Positions 14,201 to 27,220 of a stretch of 64,000 nt of DNA are shown here, one piece after another. The position numbers and the translations under genes were made by a program. Position 1 is the stretch's first letter, and every line of letters begins with the position of its first letter. A model generated the notes under the pieces. That model saw nothing but the letters and a program-made list of their open reading frames with translations. It was not told the DNA's origin and searched no databases. The stretch is from NCBI RefSeq assembly GCF_030867145.1, contig NC_134422.1, positions 6,575,531 through 6,639,530 on the forward strand, in the 5' to 3' direction. Source of the stretch: Opisthocomus hoazin (taxonomy: Eukaryota; Chordata; Aves; Opisthocomiformes; Opisthocomidae).

Positions 14201-17200
14201 TGAGTCTGTGTAGAAAACAAGGGAACCTTTGAGGGGCAAAAAAGAGTGAACAGTCCTGTTAGGAAGACAGCAATGCCATATGAATCACATTTCCTATTTT
14301 TCAAGCCCAAGAGCGTTTCCTCCAAACTGGTGCTCCATCTTTAATCTCTCAAAGCTGATCCTCACAGAAGACCCAGGAAAATGCCTTCAAAAGACAAGCC
14401 GGGAAATAAAATCTTAGAAGTCAACTAGTTAAAAAAAATCTGCAAAAGCTCTGGTTTTACAGCACATTGCATTCCTCCTCTCACCTGCTCTACAACACTG
14501 AGCACCTTCATATTTCACCCAGACTAAGGTGATGGTCCCTGTCCCTTGTTAACAGCCCTTGCTGCACCAAGGTGCCAGCTCCCTTCTCTGCCACAAAACG
14601 ATTAACACAATTAGATTGAATTATGAGCTGTTGGATCTGACCTACATTAGGTTGAATTTTTTTCTTCTTGTCAGACTGACAAAGGGTCTGTGGGTTGAAA
14701 GTCTATCTGTTTTCTAGTTGTATTAGTTGGTTTAATAGGGGATATTACCTTTCCTTATAAAAGGTATTTCTCCTAGTGTTAAGTAATTAATTCACTCAGA
14801 GAAGCATGTTCAGTATTTCATTAACTCAATTCCCCCAGACCAAATGAAGAGCACATGGAAAAATGTCACTTTGGATATTACTTTCCCCCTCTCCTTCTTC
14901 CTTGGCTAAGCTACATCTTTGCATTGGTGCCAGGGAATATTATAATACTGGAGTTTGGGTACAACCAGCTTGATCTGTTTTCCAGTCCATTTGCTGAGCC
15001 TGGTCCTCTCTTGAGGCACCTTAATCGAGCTGTAATGACATGAGTCACATTCAGCAGTTGAGTTGGTGAGATCTCGCCAGCATTGGGTCATCTCTGCTAC
15101 CTGCTCCTGCAACAGGGCTTTACAACGCATCTCTGTGAGATGCAGGCTTTCACCACTTCCAATCAAAGCATCCTCCCACCAACACAGAGGGGCCAAGAGC
15201 AGAGAAAAAGGTCCTTGATATAAAACAGCAGAACCTCTTTTTGCTCCGCTCCTCAGTCTATTCTGCAATCCTTTTAGGCAGGGCGAGTCCTGCTGTTTCA
15301 CTGCCAATGCTTTATATAGAAAGTGTATGTACATTAAACCATCTCTGTGACCAGGCTGACTTCTACTCCTCACATAAATGGGACTAGATAGCTCCTTTCC
15401 CTGAGGAACTTCTTTCTGCTGAAATTCAAGAATCGCTGGGAATGCAGATGAAACAGCTCTTTCCTTCCACCAAGATATGAAGACAGAGAGCTCCTTACCC
15501 TTTCGAGTTTCAGGCCAAGGGGCTTCGACACACACAGAGCAAATGGGAAGATGTGTGATTAGGTAACTTCCAGACTTCAGCTATGTATTCATTTCAAATT
15601 CTGACTTCCTGCCATGCACATATTCTTCTGTAACCAGACTCTGAGGCAATTTGTTAACAACTCCAGAGGAGTGATATCTGCGCTATCTGTTTTCCAGCTT
15701 TTGACAGCTGAGCAGGGCTAATGCTACTGTTTCAGAGTGCCATCGCTTGAGTAATATAGATTCTGTATATTCAATGAAGAAGTGTCCTTTGAAAGTGCAA
15801 ATGAAATAGCTTATCTGAGGCAAAAAGCTAAAAAATCATTTTAATATTTTAGATCGTTTATCAGCACATAGGAAAAAAAGGGAGGAAATAAAAACTAGAC
15901 CATGTTTTCCAAAGAAGATTTTTAACCACCAGCTATCAGAAGTTTTAAGCTGCATCTCTTTCTCACTCTACTTAAGAAAATATTTTAATAGAATGTACTG
16001 CATTTAATTATAAAAAAAATAATCTAAGTTAACACTTCCAGTATTTTAGCTTTTTAAAATTAAAAAAGCCCAGTGAGGACACTTCTGCAGCCCTGAAATC
16101 TAAAAAAATAATTTAGGCCTGAGCTCTGAAATGAGGGGTTTTAAAATATACCTGAAGAACTCTGAATATTATAAGAACAAAATTTACAGAGATGTTCAGG
16201 GAAGGAATAAAAGAAATTTTGATCACATTAGGGATTTAAAATTAATGTGAAATCATGGAAGTCTTAGCATTGTTCTTGAACTTTCCCAGAATAGAGGTCT
16301 CCCCTGGATGAATGTTACAAGGAGGGCGGAAGAAGGAGTTCGACTAAAGCAGGATTGACATGCATGATGAATTACAGTTCATTAATCCAATTAATGAGTA
16401 ATTCCAGAAGCTTTAATCCCAGATAAAGCTCTTTATTATAGCTCTGCTGGTTAGTGCTGCACTAACTAAGAGCCTGTCAGCAAATCCACTGCAAACCCCT
16501 ATTATATAAAGCCTGCCACGCACAGCCATAGCAATTTTGGTAATATTTAGTCCAAAAAATAACACATAAAACAGAGAAGGTAGTGGTCTCTACATTTATT
16601 TGACCAGATTCACATTACTAAAGAATTTAAGGTTACCATTTAAAAAGACACAGGTCAGCTGAATGTAACTTCAAATATTTATAAGCCTTTTTAGTTTAGA
16701 AGGCAACTGTATCTTCCTGTTTCATCTGTATGCATCATTTCTTCATGCACATCCTATTGACTGATAGGTGCCAATAAAGTATACCAAGCTGGTTTTAAAA
16801 ATAATCTCTGTTCCATTTTTAGTCTATTTATTATTTGGTAGCGTTACCTACAAGTGTGATTCTTTCTGAACACTTCAGAAATACAATCCCTTCTCTGAAA
16901 ATCTCACAGGCAGAGAGGAATAAAGAGAGGCAATAAAGAGAGGGAATAATAAGAGTTTACATACCAGTTGCCTTCATTCACTGCAGACAGCTCAGCAGAA
17001 TAGAGCGTATAAGAGGGAGTTAAGCATGAGACAAATATCTGAACTTCTAGTGTGTGTCTAAGAAGGTCAAACCATGAACTAAAATCTATATAGCAGCAAG
17101 AACACTGTTTCAGGACTTCCCAGCAAACCAGGAAGACTCCTCTCTCAAAGAACCAGTTCAAATTCCCATCTGACTACTCCTCACCCAATATCCCTGTCAT

Positions 17201-19486
17201 GGCAGCCCTCCTCCTCCCAGCAACTGGTCAGCTCAAATATTTGTTCACCCACTGGGATGGGACAAATAACAGTTGGGCTTTCACTGAGACTCTTCTGAAA
17301 ACTGGCAGTTTGGCAGCTCTGGATACTGCTGTGCAGTGATTTTGATTTTGTGAGTACTTGGCTGCTCAAGACTATGAGCATAAACTCATCTATTTTAATA
17401 ATGGACAAGACTTGCAGTATCATGAGTGCCTGTGCAACACTCTCAAAGGTTGCTCCTACCTTGTTTGAGCAGCTATGTCAAATTGCCTTCCACATTCTCA
17501 GCTAGTAAAAGCTGTATTACCAAGAAGACAAGATCCTGCTATCATGACTATTTAAGCAAAAGTGCATCCTTTCTGATGTTGCCAAAGTGCCTGTTGTGGG
17601 AGGATGACAGTTCACACCCAATTACACTCTGTGATGGATTCATATTTCTTTATCAATGACTTCGAAGCCTTCTGCAACAATATTGCACAATGACTCTTCA
17701 TTTTAAAGATCAAATAAGATGATTAGTGACACGCAGAAAAAAAGAGTCAGAATTTCATGCATGTCAGAACTAGTTTTAACCAGTCTCCGCAGCAGTGCTC
17801 CTGAACTGGAAGAAACTTCAATCACTCCAGGACAGAGAAAGTTGTGCTATGGAAACTGCAGAGGTTATTGGCGCAGGAACACCATTGTCTCAAAAGGACT
17901 TCCATTTAGCACAAGCAACATCACAATTTGAAATCAAAGGCTATATAATTGTGCACCTATTGATAGAACTTCAGATTTCTGGAGTTTGAGAGTACAATGG
18001 AAAACCTGAACTTTGATGAAGATTCAGCGTGCTTCAGTGTGGCAAGGCATATTTTTACAGCTGACAGGTTTTTGCCTACCTATTTGAATCAGGGTCACAA
18101 AACAGTGTGGTGTTTAAAGTAATATTTTATGCTACTAGAGCTACAAAAATCTGTTGGTTAAACCACTAAAAGTTTCTCCTTGTCCCTGTAAAGGGAATAC
18201 TATATGCTTCAGAAAACAAAACAGCCTGCAGAATGGAAATGGACTTGATCCACTTGTCTTGGTCCTGCTGTGTAAATGTAATCATGACTGTACGAGATCT
18301 ATCCAGGAGAAACAGCATGTGAATCAATATTTGACTAATGAGAACAATAATTCTTGTATTTGTTTTAATAACAACCATGGCTGTGAGCGTTCAGAAGCAC
18401 CAGCCAGGTCATGTTGAAAATTGTTCAACGGATTAGAAAACAAATTAAAACGAAAGCCATTGTGAACTTCAGGCCCACTCTCTACAGCGCTGGCTGCATG
18501 CCAATGTGGTTCACAACAGAACCTCGGTGAATTTACACGTGGTCGGTTCAATTCTCCAAAAGCCAGGTCATTTGGTTTTTGCAAAATCAATAGGCTGAAC
18601 TGTGAACTGGGGCCTCAGTGATGGCTCAACCTGCTGGGAAAAGGAGGAGGAAGAGGAGGTTCCCACCTCTGCAAATCCATGAGGAAAAGGAGATGTTTCC
18701 CAGGAGCACTTCTGTGGGGTAGGAGCTGCCAATGGTGCCGGCGGATTTGGTAGGTCCCACCCTTCATCCTCTTTCTACGGGTGCCTGGGATACCTCTGCT
18801 GCCATCAGAAGCTTTCACACCCACAGCTGATGGCCTCCCAGTGCAGCAGCAGCATTACAATTTCAGGGACATAAGAGGAATTAAAAAACATACGGCAGGA
18901 ACTGCAAGACTTTGACCTTGAGCAATGGAAGAGCCGTCGCACTGGACAGCTGCAGTGCATTTCATACCTCAAGAGGGAGCGGGGCAGTGAGAGTAAGTGT
19001 GTGCCCTTAGAGGGGAAGAAATCAAAGAGAAGGTGAAGAACTAAAACCTATAAAAACGCAAGATTAAGACAGAAATGGAAAGAAGGAAAGTCATCAAAAA
19101 TGACCAGGGTCTTTCATGTGGGGAAAAGACGGTCATGTTATAGTCCTCCAAATGCTTTTAAAGCCATATAGGCATTTCTGCTTCTTTTCGTGCATTTTCG
19201 AAACTGCAGTGGTAAAAGCTGTAAACAGTTAATCTGAAAGAAGCAAATCAATTTCACCTTGCTCAGATCTTCCGATATGCTACTGCTCGTAAAGTTCCTT
19301 AAAAAATTTCTTTTGTAACTAAGAAACTTGCCACAGGTGCACGGGTTTGTAAATGGAAAATTAAAGATAAAAAAGTCTGAATAAAGTAAGACTGCTTGAT
19401 ATTTGCATTCAAATCACTTTGCAAGCATCAGTCAATTACCACAACACGCTTTCTTACCATCCCCAATCTAGCTGAAAAATGCACGC
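8293..19486. other. Non-coding stretch, no gene recognised
   Basis: About 11 kb without a supported gene. The longest frame is 209 codons on the minus strand at 14906-15535; it opens with GTG, and its first ATG is at about residue 68. A TAAT-rich block lies at 16371-16420. An alternating TA tract gives a 16-bp palindrome at 11840-11855. The rest is AT-rich sequence with frequent stops and no recognised repeat family. Confidence 0.5.
16371..16420. promoter_or_regulatory. Possible homeodomain-site cluster
   Basis: Five ATTA/TAAT cores fall within about 50 bp, including two TAATCC words (16383-16388 and 16414-16419), the type bound by OTX/PITX-class homeodomains, and two TAAT-bearing words between them (16391-16403). 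Such clusters are typical of vertebrate developmental enhancers, but AT-rich DNA also yields them by chance. No function is shown. Confidence 0.2.
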
Positions 19487-19620
19487 TCACAACTTCCCTG
19501 CGAGGTAGGTGTGATTAACCCATTTTTCATAGCTGGAAACAGACACAGGAGAGGTGGGTGGCTCACCCTGGGTCACGGTGTTGTTAGTGGCAGAGCTAGA
19601 AATAGGCCTTAGGTCGACAC
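19487..19620 (-). mobile_element. MIR-like ancient SINE relic
   Basis: Read on the + strand the segment follows the reverse complement of the MIR core: CTGCGAGGTAGGTGTGATTA, then CCCATTTTTCATAGCTGGAAAC, then a diverged copy of the block MIR usually shows as AGTGACTTGCCCAAGGTCAC (here GGCTCACCCTGGGTCACGG), then GTTAGTGGCAGAGCTAGAAATAGG. The order and spacing of these four blocks match MIR, an amniote-wide tRNA-derived SINE family. The copy is old, with many substitutions, and its limits are approximate. MIR relics are rare but known in birds. Confidence 0.7.
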
Positions 19621-22600
19621 TATGAGGCAAGATACAGCGCAGTTCATTTCAACAGATGTTTCCATGTCAGAATTTTAGAAGTCTCCATCATATGGATGAA
19701 TTGAAATTTCAACATCTCTAGTCACAAAAAGCCTCCTGCTACTCACATAACTCATTTTTCTTCTTATGATAATTATACTAAAAATATTTTAATGTTTTCC
19801 TCCATCACTGTCTCTCCACTGTGTTAGGACAGGAATATCTGTGTTCTCATAACTAGACTACTTTTTTTTTAGGTAAGATTAAGAAGAGCAGTGGGAGGAC
19901 AGAGGTATGGTCTGATGGTATTTATCAGTATCAGCTGTCAGCTTACAAAGCATTATGTGATGTACGTGTCCAGCTTTCACTGTTTGCGCTGCTGGCAGAT
20001 TGTATGATTCCTCTTTATTGCCTTTTGGCTTTTTCCCTTACAAACAACCAAACAAACAATCTACTGTTCCCTGGAGAAGAACAGGTAGTGTTTTTTACAT
20101 CCAATAACAAGCCAAGAAGGAATCCATTCTGGGACACTGATTTTTACTCTGATGCTGATCACAACAACAGTAGCTCTCTTCTACGAGCAGTCATTCAGTC
20201 TGCTGTTGCTACTAAAGTATTGTATATGTTATTTGCTGTGTATAGTTAAATCACATTTTACTTATGACATTTTTCTGGATGATGGTCCACTTCGTGCTCA
20301 GGCAAAACATTTTGGAGTCAGAGGAAGATTAGCTTTTTTGCAGTCACTGTCAGAAGGATCTATATACTTTTTTGTCCCCGCCTGTGCAGGGAACAGCATC
20401 CAAGGAATATTTGGGTCCCCCTGTTCAAATGCCATGCAAGTGTCTTCTAACGAGAGGTTTCAAATAGTAAACTAAAATGGACTTACATTTTCCAGTCATT
20501 AGGGTAGTTTCTAAAATATGACACATTATTTTTTGCTTGAATACCATGGTGAGTCTCCTGTTAAAGACGAAGTATGAAGTAATTAAAAATGGCTAAATGA
20601 CCTTGAAAGTCATATCTTCCTGAGAGTCAATAGGGGCTGTGCACATTAATTAGTGTTTTTCAGATTCTACTCTTAATATTTACCAAAGCAGAAAAGCTTT
20701 CCCTCAGTCGGTCAAGGGCAGGCCTGGTTAGCCTGTGACTGTTGACATATTTGCCTTTGTCATGATTTTCTTTGCACATGATTTAATTTGCAAAAATGCA
20801 TTTAATATTTAGTTACAGAAAACTCTGTTGAAAATCATGTGTTTATTACAGCTTTGTTTGAAAAAAATGCCTATGAAAACCAGATTCGATTGTCCACGTT
20901 ATAGAGTAGCTACTTCTTATCAATGACAAAAATATGAGATAAAGGACACTAAAATACACTTTATTATAAGGGACATTATCTCAAAGGTTATAAATGCAAC
21001 TAGTTAAATTCTAACCAACATGCTCATAACAAAATCTTAATTTTAGTTTGCCTTTAAAAAAATCTTTGTTTTTACTATATTTAATAAAAAAGATCTGCAA
21101 AGAAAAGCATGGTTAAGCTTTATATTTATTCACCTCTTTTTAAGAAGAGAAGAGTGAAATGTCTGGCAAATACAAATACACAGCAAAGAGAAAATTTTAA
21201 CAGTAGGATCTATTATGTTGCTAAATTATTTCAGAATTCTGATAGTCAGGAACACTGGAGACTTCAGCAGACAAGACACTGAGGAAACAAAAGGCAAAAC
21301 AGTCCTGCGTCAATAGAAAAGTGAACAGGATGAATGTTTTCCATCCTCCTTAGTGTTTTTATGCTAGGATAGTATGTTGTTGTAATCAAACTACCGAGAA
21401 AACCTCGTTGAGCTTTTGCTGTTACATTTTATCTACCTGCCATGGGTCTTTCAATATTATTTTGTTAGATTAAATGATGGCATGTTTGGACTTTTATGAA
21501 CGATAAACAAAGTAAATAATTTTAAATAAGGAACTGTAATATATTTATTCTTTACCCAGACAATGTTTAGTTGTACTGTATTTGTTGACTTTGAGGACAA
21601 ATAATACTGTCAGGGGATGTCTAATGGCCAACCAATACCATCTGTGCTTGCGGAGTTGGAGATATGCACTTGTATTCGTAAAGGTAACTCAAGCCCAGAG
21701 CCAACAATCCGCACACAGCCAAATATCAGTTCTCTGGTAGAATTTGCCTGCCTGGCTCTTCTCGGGGCTTGAATTACTGCTTGGATGAAACGAACTGATT
21801 CAGTTCCACCAGATGAAATACAAATTCCAGCTGTGAAGGACTTCTGAAATGTAACCATGTTCCAACACAGCTGACTCCAAGTGCGAGTTCGGTTCCTTTC
21901 CCCGTACGAGGTGGTAAGCTTTCATGAGTCACTGGTTGTGCTGCAGTAGAAGCTAAGCAAAGAATGACATTTTTTCACTTCCATCATACAGAAGACGTTG
22001 AGTAGAACGTGCTGAATGTCAGATGGTCCATAACCAGAGCAGGTGTTGCAATGCCTAGCAAGGGCTGGTAATGCATCCAGGACAGACAGAACTCGTTTCC
22101 AAATTTGCTTTAGCTTGGGATACTACTTTCTGATAATTCCCCTTTGACCATCACTAGATTTCAACATGCTATCACAGCAATCCAAGTTGAAGAGTCATAA
22201 GTAACAGTGTGTGAGTAAAAGTATTTTCAGTAAATATTTTTAAAGCACTAATAAGTTAATTTTTAATTAAATGTTCATCTACATTGCAAGAGTTCCAACA
22301 CAAAGCTGGTCCAAAGACCAGCTAGATGCAAAAGGCATTTTCTCTTCTCATTATCTAAAGGTAGCTAATAGTTTCTGAAGATTTTAAATGAGCAACAGTC
22401 AAGTCATGATCTTGCCTAACTTTATGCACATAAGGAGCAGCTACACTGGAACTGCACAAAATCAAGAACATAAATTCAAGTGCATATATTTGTTTACCCT
22501 TTCAGGTGCATAATTTTTTTAAAATCTTAACAGTTCTTAACAGTATTAAGTTAAGGATCACCAGCTTGTCTGGGGGCTGGTTCTCAAAACGCCATCAGGA

Positions 22601-24344
22601 AATAAAGATACTCTGCTTTAGATAGCAGTATAGTGTAAGGACACTTATTACCCAATACAATAGTAGTATTTAATCCATGACTCGTAATTCCTTATATCTT
22701 TGGTGTCACAAACATACACGTGGTATTATTGATATCTTCATACATTATTTCAGTTATTTCCAGTCACTCTGACATATTTCTTTGTTGCACTTCATTTTTT
22801 AAAACAAATATTTATATAGTTAAGAATGTAGTAGCTACATATAGACTTTAAATCATATCAAAGTGATCTGATACAGGTAGATCTCAGCACTAATATTATC
22901 CTGCTGCTGCACTTGTGACAACTGAAAGAGTTTTGTTGAAGAGGAAGAACAAAACTGTTCTCAAGCTTTTTTTTTTGTTCTCTTTCATTGGCAGCAGCTC
23001 AGGAATGATTATCTGAGAGAAGTTTATTAAAAGTCAACTATCATCTTAAATAGAAAATATATTTTATAGTATCCACAATTCTTTTTATAAATATGTTGCA
23101 CCATCTCCTATTTACATCATTTGCAGATTTTAGATCAAAGGCAATTAGAGAGAAGCTATGTGTAAGACCCAGATCCAGACTTGCACATCTGAAAGACTTC
23201 ATGGACAAATGCAAATTCAAGTTAATTCTTGAGGATCAAAGTCCCCAACACAGTCTCTTAAACAGAAAAATGAGGCATCTAAGGTCCAATTGTTGCTCAT
23301 GCTCAGAGATGATGCCATCAAGCCTAAGCTGATTTTGCACCACTGAGCATGCAGGACCAGAGAAGCCTAGAAATGCCAGTTGAAGAGACATCTGAAAGTC
23401 ATTTACTGCAGCCTGCTCAAAGCATGATGATCACCAGGACCAGATCAGGTCAGCCAGAGCCAAGTCTTGGAACAACTCTGGAATAGGAGACGCAGTCTAC
23501 TGCTGCAGAGCAGGTGAGATAGCCAGACAGCCTCAGCTCCACGCCCAGTCTGGCAGGGAAATGAGGGTGAAGAGAAATGTATTTCAGAGCATTCCTGAGC
23601 CTCCTCAGAGGAGGTGGACAGAGATGGTCACTAGAACATGGAAGCTATCAATCGCATTAATGCAAGAACATGAACAAAGTGCCCGAAGAGCTCCACATTT
23701 GCCAAGAAAACAAGAAGAACTAGTTTTAGTGCCCACTTCAGGCTGAAAACCTTTACAACACCTGGTTGGGATCTCTCGGCAGAGCCTTAATTACCTGTGG
23801 TCTAATGGGAATGACTTTATCCCCTCCTGGAGAGACTGTGCAGTCAACACAGTATTGACGACAGCAAGCACACAGATGAGAGAAAAAAATACAGGTTTTG
23901 AGGCCTCCTTCACTGTTGCATGCAAGACCTTAGTGTTACAGCAGAATGTTTAAGCCTCTTGCAATGAGCTAATTGCAGCCTTTATATAAATCATGTCTTT
24001 TGCCCACTAACCAGCTGCATTAAAATTAATAAAAATGTAAAGAGAAGGTCTTAGATTAATTAGCAATTGAGTATGGACTGCCCTTGGACTATCTGTAGAT
24101 TTTAGGCAGTTGCAAGAAGATCTCTTTAGCGCACAACACCCAGCCAAAAACTGAAGGCATGCATTTATAAATCTCATAAATTTATATTGCACCCTGTGTA
24201 TATATAGTGCATGTATCACACACATTACAAGACTGAATAAAATTCGTATTACAAAATTATATTTTTGCAATTTACCTTCCTAGATAATAAGCAATGTCCA
24301 CTTTTCACTCTGGCTCTGTGTTACCTCTAATTTTCCAGCTGGCT
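19621..24344. other. Non-coding stretch, no gene recognised
   Basis: AT-rich DNA with no supported exon. Overlapping frames of 81 and 107 codons (20004-20475) contain hydrophobic runs but no family match that I know. A T-run lies at about 22969-22979. No transposon end was recognised. Confidence 0.5.
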
Positions 24345-24450
24345 TGAGTGAAGCAATAGAAGGTCAAGCGACTGGTCCAAAATTATGCAGCCTCTCCAAG
24401 GCTCAGCTGGCTACCAGGGCTTGCTTCATCCATTACACCACACAATCTCC
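24345..24450 (-). mobile_element. Possible MIR-like SINE relic
   Basis: GAAGCAATAGAAGGTCAAGC, GACTGGTCCAAAATTATGCAG, a GCTACCAGGGCTTGC block and CCATTACACCACAC occur in the order expected for a reverse-strand MIR (GAGGTTAAGTGACTTGCCCA, AGGTCACACAG, the region before the A box, then AACCACTATGCTA). Divergence is high, so this is weaker than the 19.5-kb copy and could be coincidence. Confidence 0.4.
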
Positions 24451-25115
24451 TTACACTACACAGCCTCCCACAGAGCAATGATAGACGATGACAGTGAGAT
24501 CGCCAGTAATTTTTCTCTTTTAAAGACTTCTGATGCAGTATTTCTTATATTCTAGTGTTAATTCAGACACCTTCTAGGCTGAGGCTGCTACATAGACATG
24601 AGAGAGGAACTACCATAGAAATACTTGATAAAGTACCTAACCCCTTATCATGCGCTGTTTGTTACAGCTATAGTTGTTTTGTAGTCTTCCTGGTCTGAAT
24701 TTTTTAAATTGAGTTCTTGGCTTGGATGAAGTACTGCACAATGGACTTTGAAATCAGACTGACGGGGAGATGGAGGGCTGGAGTCTGTTCCCACAGTATC
24801 AGCAATAAAATCCTCACTGACTTCAATAAACGCAGGGCGAGGTTGGGAATGACTTGATGCAGCTGCACACTGCTGGTTGGAGTGCTCCTTCTTCCATGGG
24901 TTTGAAAGCCATTTTTTGAGGAAGGCAGAATCTATCCTGGTTCTGCCACCAAGCTGAGGTCAGTCAGAGCTGGTGGAGGCCAGATTTGATTCTGAGAACA
25001 TCTAAATTCTTTGTAGGCTGATCATATTTTTCAAGTGCAAGTTTGGAGGCACTGTGAGTTACATATATGTAATATAAAAAAATAAAGATCGGTAGCTTAT
25101 TGGTACTCCAGTATT

Positions 25116-25275
25116 TTTTAATGTAATTATGCATTATTTTAATATATGTAATTATATATTATCTTACTGTATATTATTATATATTTTCTATAATATATTA
25201 TATATTATTATATTATATATTGTTATATGATATTATATTATATATTATTATTATATATTTTAATGTAATTAATAG
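25116..25275. repeat. AT-rich low-complexity tract
   Basis: About 160 bp composed almost wholly of A and T, with repeated TATATTAT and TAATATAT words of both orientations, so the tract can fold on itself extensively. It is probably a decayed (TA)/(TAT) microsatellite. It lies between single-copy sequence with no recognised transposon border. Confidence 0.85.
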
Positions 25276-27181
25276 CATGTCAAATTGATTGTCTTTTCTG
25301 ACAGGTGAATTATCAGAGATGGTTGTTATCTACTGTAAATACTTTTTTTGTTACATGCTAGATTTTCTGAAGGTCAACCACCCAGTGATGTGAGTGACTG
25401 TTGCAAGTATTAGAGATTCCTATCCTGTACTGTTGCTATTATTATAAGAGTTGTGTAAATACTCAATCTTTGACTCTTAGCTTTGAAAAAAAGTGTGGTA
25501 TGTCCCCTACACTGATCCAGCAACTGTTGTAGGTAGGAAACCAGAGCAGTGATTTTTTTTTCATTCATTGAAACTGTAGGGTGAAATGACTATTTGGGAG
25601 ATTAAATCCCAGTTTGAGCTGTAAATCACGTGAAACAAGGAAAAACTTTACTTTCATGAGTCAGACTGAAGAATGTTGCTGTAATGAAGGATAATTATGA
25701 TGACAGAAATTAAGGACAGAATTATGATAATTGAAAACTCTGTTGTGGCAGATATTAAAATACCCTGGAGTTCTGGGGCTGTTAAACATTACCATTAAAA
25801 TCCTGATAAATAGGAATACTTGACAAAGGATGGGTGAACATTTAGTAGAACAAAACCTTAACCATTACTTTCTGATAATCCTGTTAAATTACACACTCTA
25901 TTACATGTTTAAGTCTACTGTGACTGAGACTGCTTGATGACATAGCTGGTTTACAGCATCTAAACCTTCCATCTTATTGCTTTAGACATAGATTTAACTA
26001 AAAAAAAAAATAGAAGAAAATACTAGAAACCCTCTTGCACTTCAGTCCACTGCTTCCATCAAGCACAGACCAGATATTTAGAGGTCTAATTCTCACAAAA
26101 GTTAGCTTGTGATCCTGTTCTTTGCATTTCCCAATTCCTATATATACAGCTGTTTAAAGTTCATTTCAGGCTGAGCTCATGGCTGTATGATGTGCCCCAA
26201 TTCCACTCTCCTTAGTTAATTTTTGGGCTGCTTTTACTCTAAGCAATGGAACTGCTTATGCATGTGACTTTGAGAGATCTCCTTAGTTTCTTATTCCTTG
26301 GGTTACATGAAAAGCTGCTTTCTGATCATCCATGTAGAAATCAAGTGCAGTAGAATGTTATCCAAAAGACCAGGAACGTCTACGATCCGAAGGTTATTTT
26401 CACACTGGAGCACACCGAGGCAATTAGGGTAAGACTTGTTTAGTTTATGAATTATTTTAGGCAATTTGTAAATGAAGTGATTTGAGTCCTGGAACACAGA
26501 GAAGAAAGGCACAGCTAAAATATTCTGATTAGAGCCAATTTAATAGGATTTACCACTTGACCAGCAAGTAGCTCCCATCATTTTAGGGGCAGTATGGGGT
26601 CCGGCCCTGTAAACACACAAACCTGGCAGCACTGGTGAAGAATTCATTGTGTTCATAACAGCGTGCTGCAGTGTGAAGCATTTCTGCACCTCCTCAGCTC
26701 CCATCCTGGCACTGCTGGGGACACAGACCAGCTGTGCATGACTGATCCTGTTTATGTCACCGCTATTTTAACTCCACATTACAAACCTTGTTTCCCCTGC
26801 AAAGAGCATCTGCTCTCTGAGTGACATGTTTTTAATGTGCTGATTTATCATTGTCAGATATAGGATTTTTATTGCTGAAATCTGAATATTGTATTTAAGG
26901 CACTTTTGTGATTACAGATGTTTTACATATAAATTGCCTTATATTACAAAAAATATATTCTGTATTTCTCAAGCAGTCTCATTCTCATGTGTTTTACATT
27001 TTTATACCTTACTCTGCATGGCTAAGTGGATGTGAATGGCTCTCTGCCTGGGATAACTGCAGCCCAGGCTACAGTGCTGCATTAGCAACCGCCCCTTGAT
27101 AGCACACGGGCCATGGTGCTTGAGAAACACGCTGGAAACTGAAGCTTGAGTCCTGCTCACAGATTTCAGCTGTATCTGCAC

Positions 27182-27220
27182 TGTGGGAGCTCCAAAACTG
27201 TGAGACTGGGAGCTCCCACA
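27182..27220. repeat. Perfect 12-bp inverted repeat (hairpin)
   Basis: TGTGGGAGCTCC at 27182-27193 and GGAGCTCCCACA at 27209-27220 are exact reverse complements separated by a 15-nt loop. The stem is too short for a typical microRNA precursor, and the flanks do not extend the pairing. Confidence 0.8.

Noticed and set aside
18540-18553. GGTTCAATTCTCC resembling a tRNA B box
   Set aside because: No A box at the right distance upstream and no cloverleaf can be drawn, so it is not called a tRNA or tRNA-SINE.
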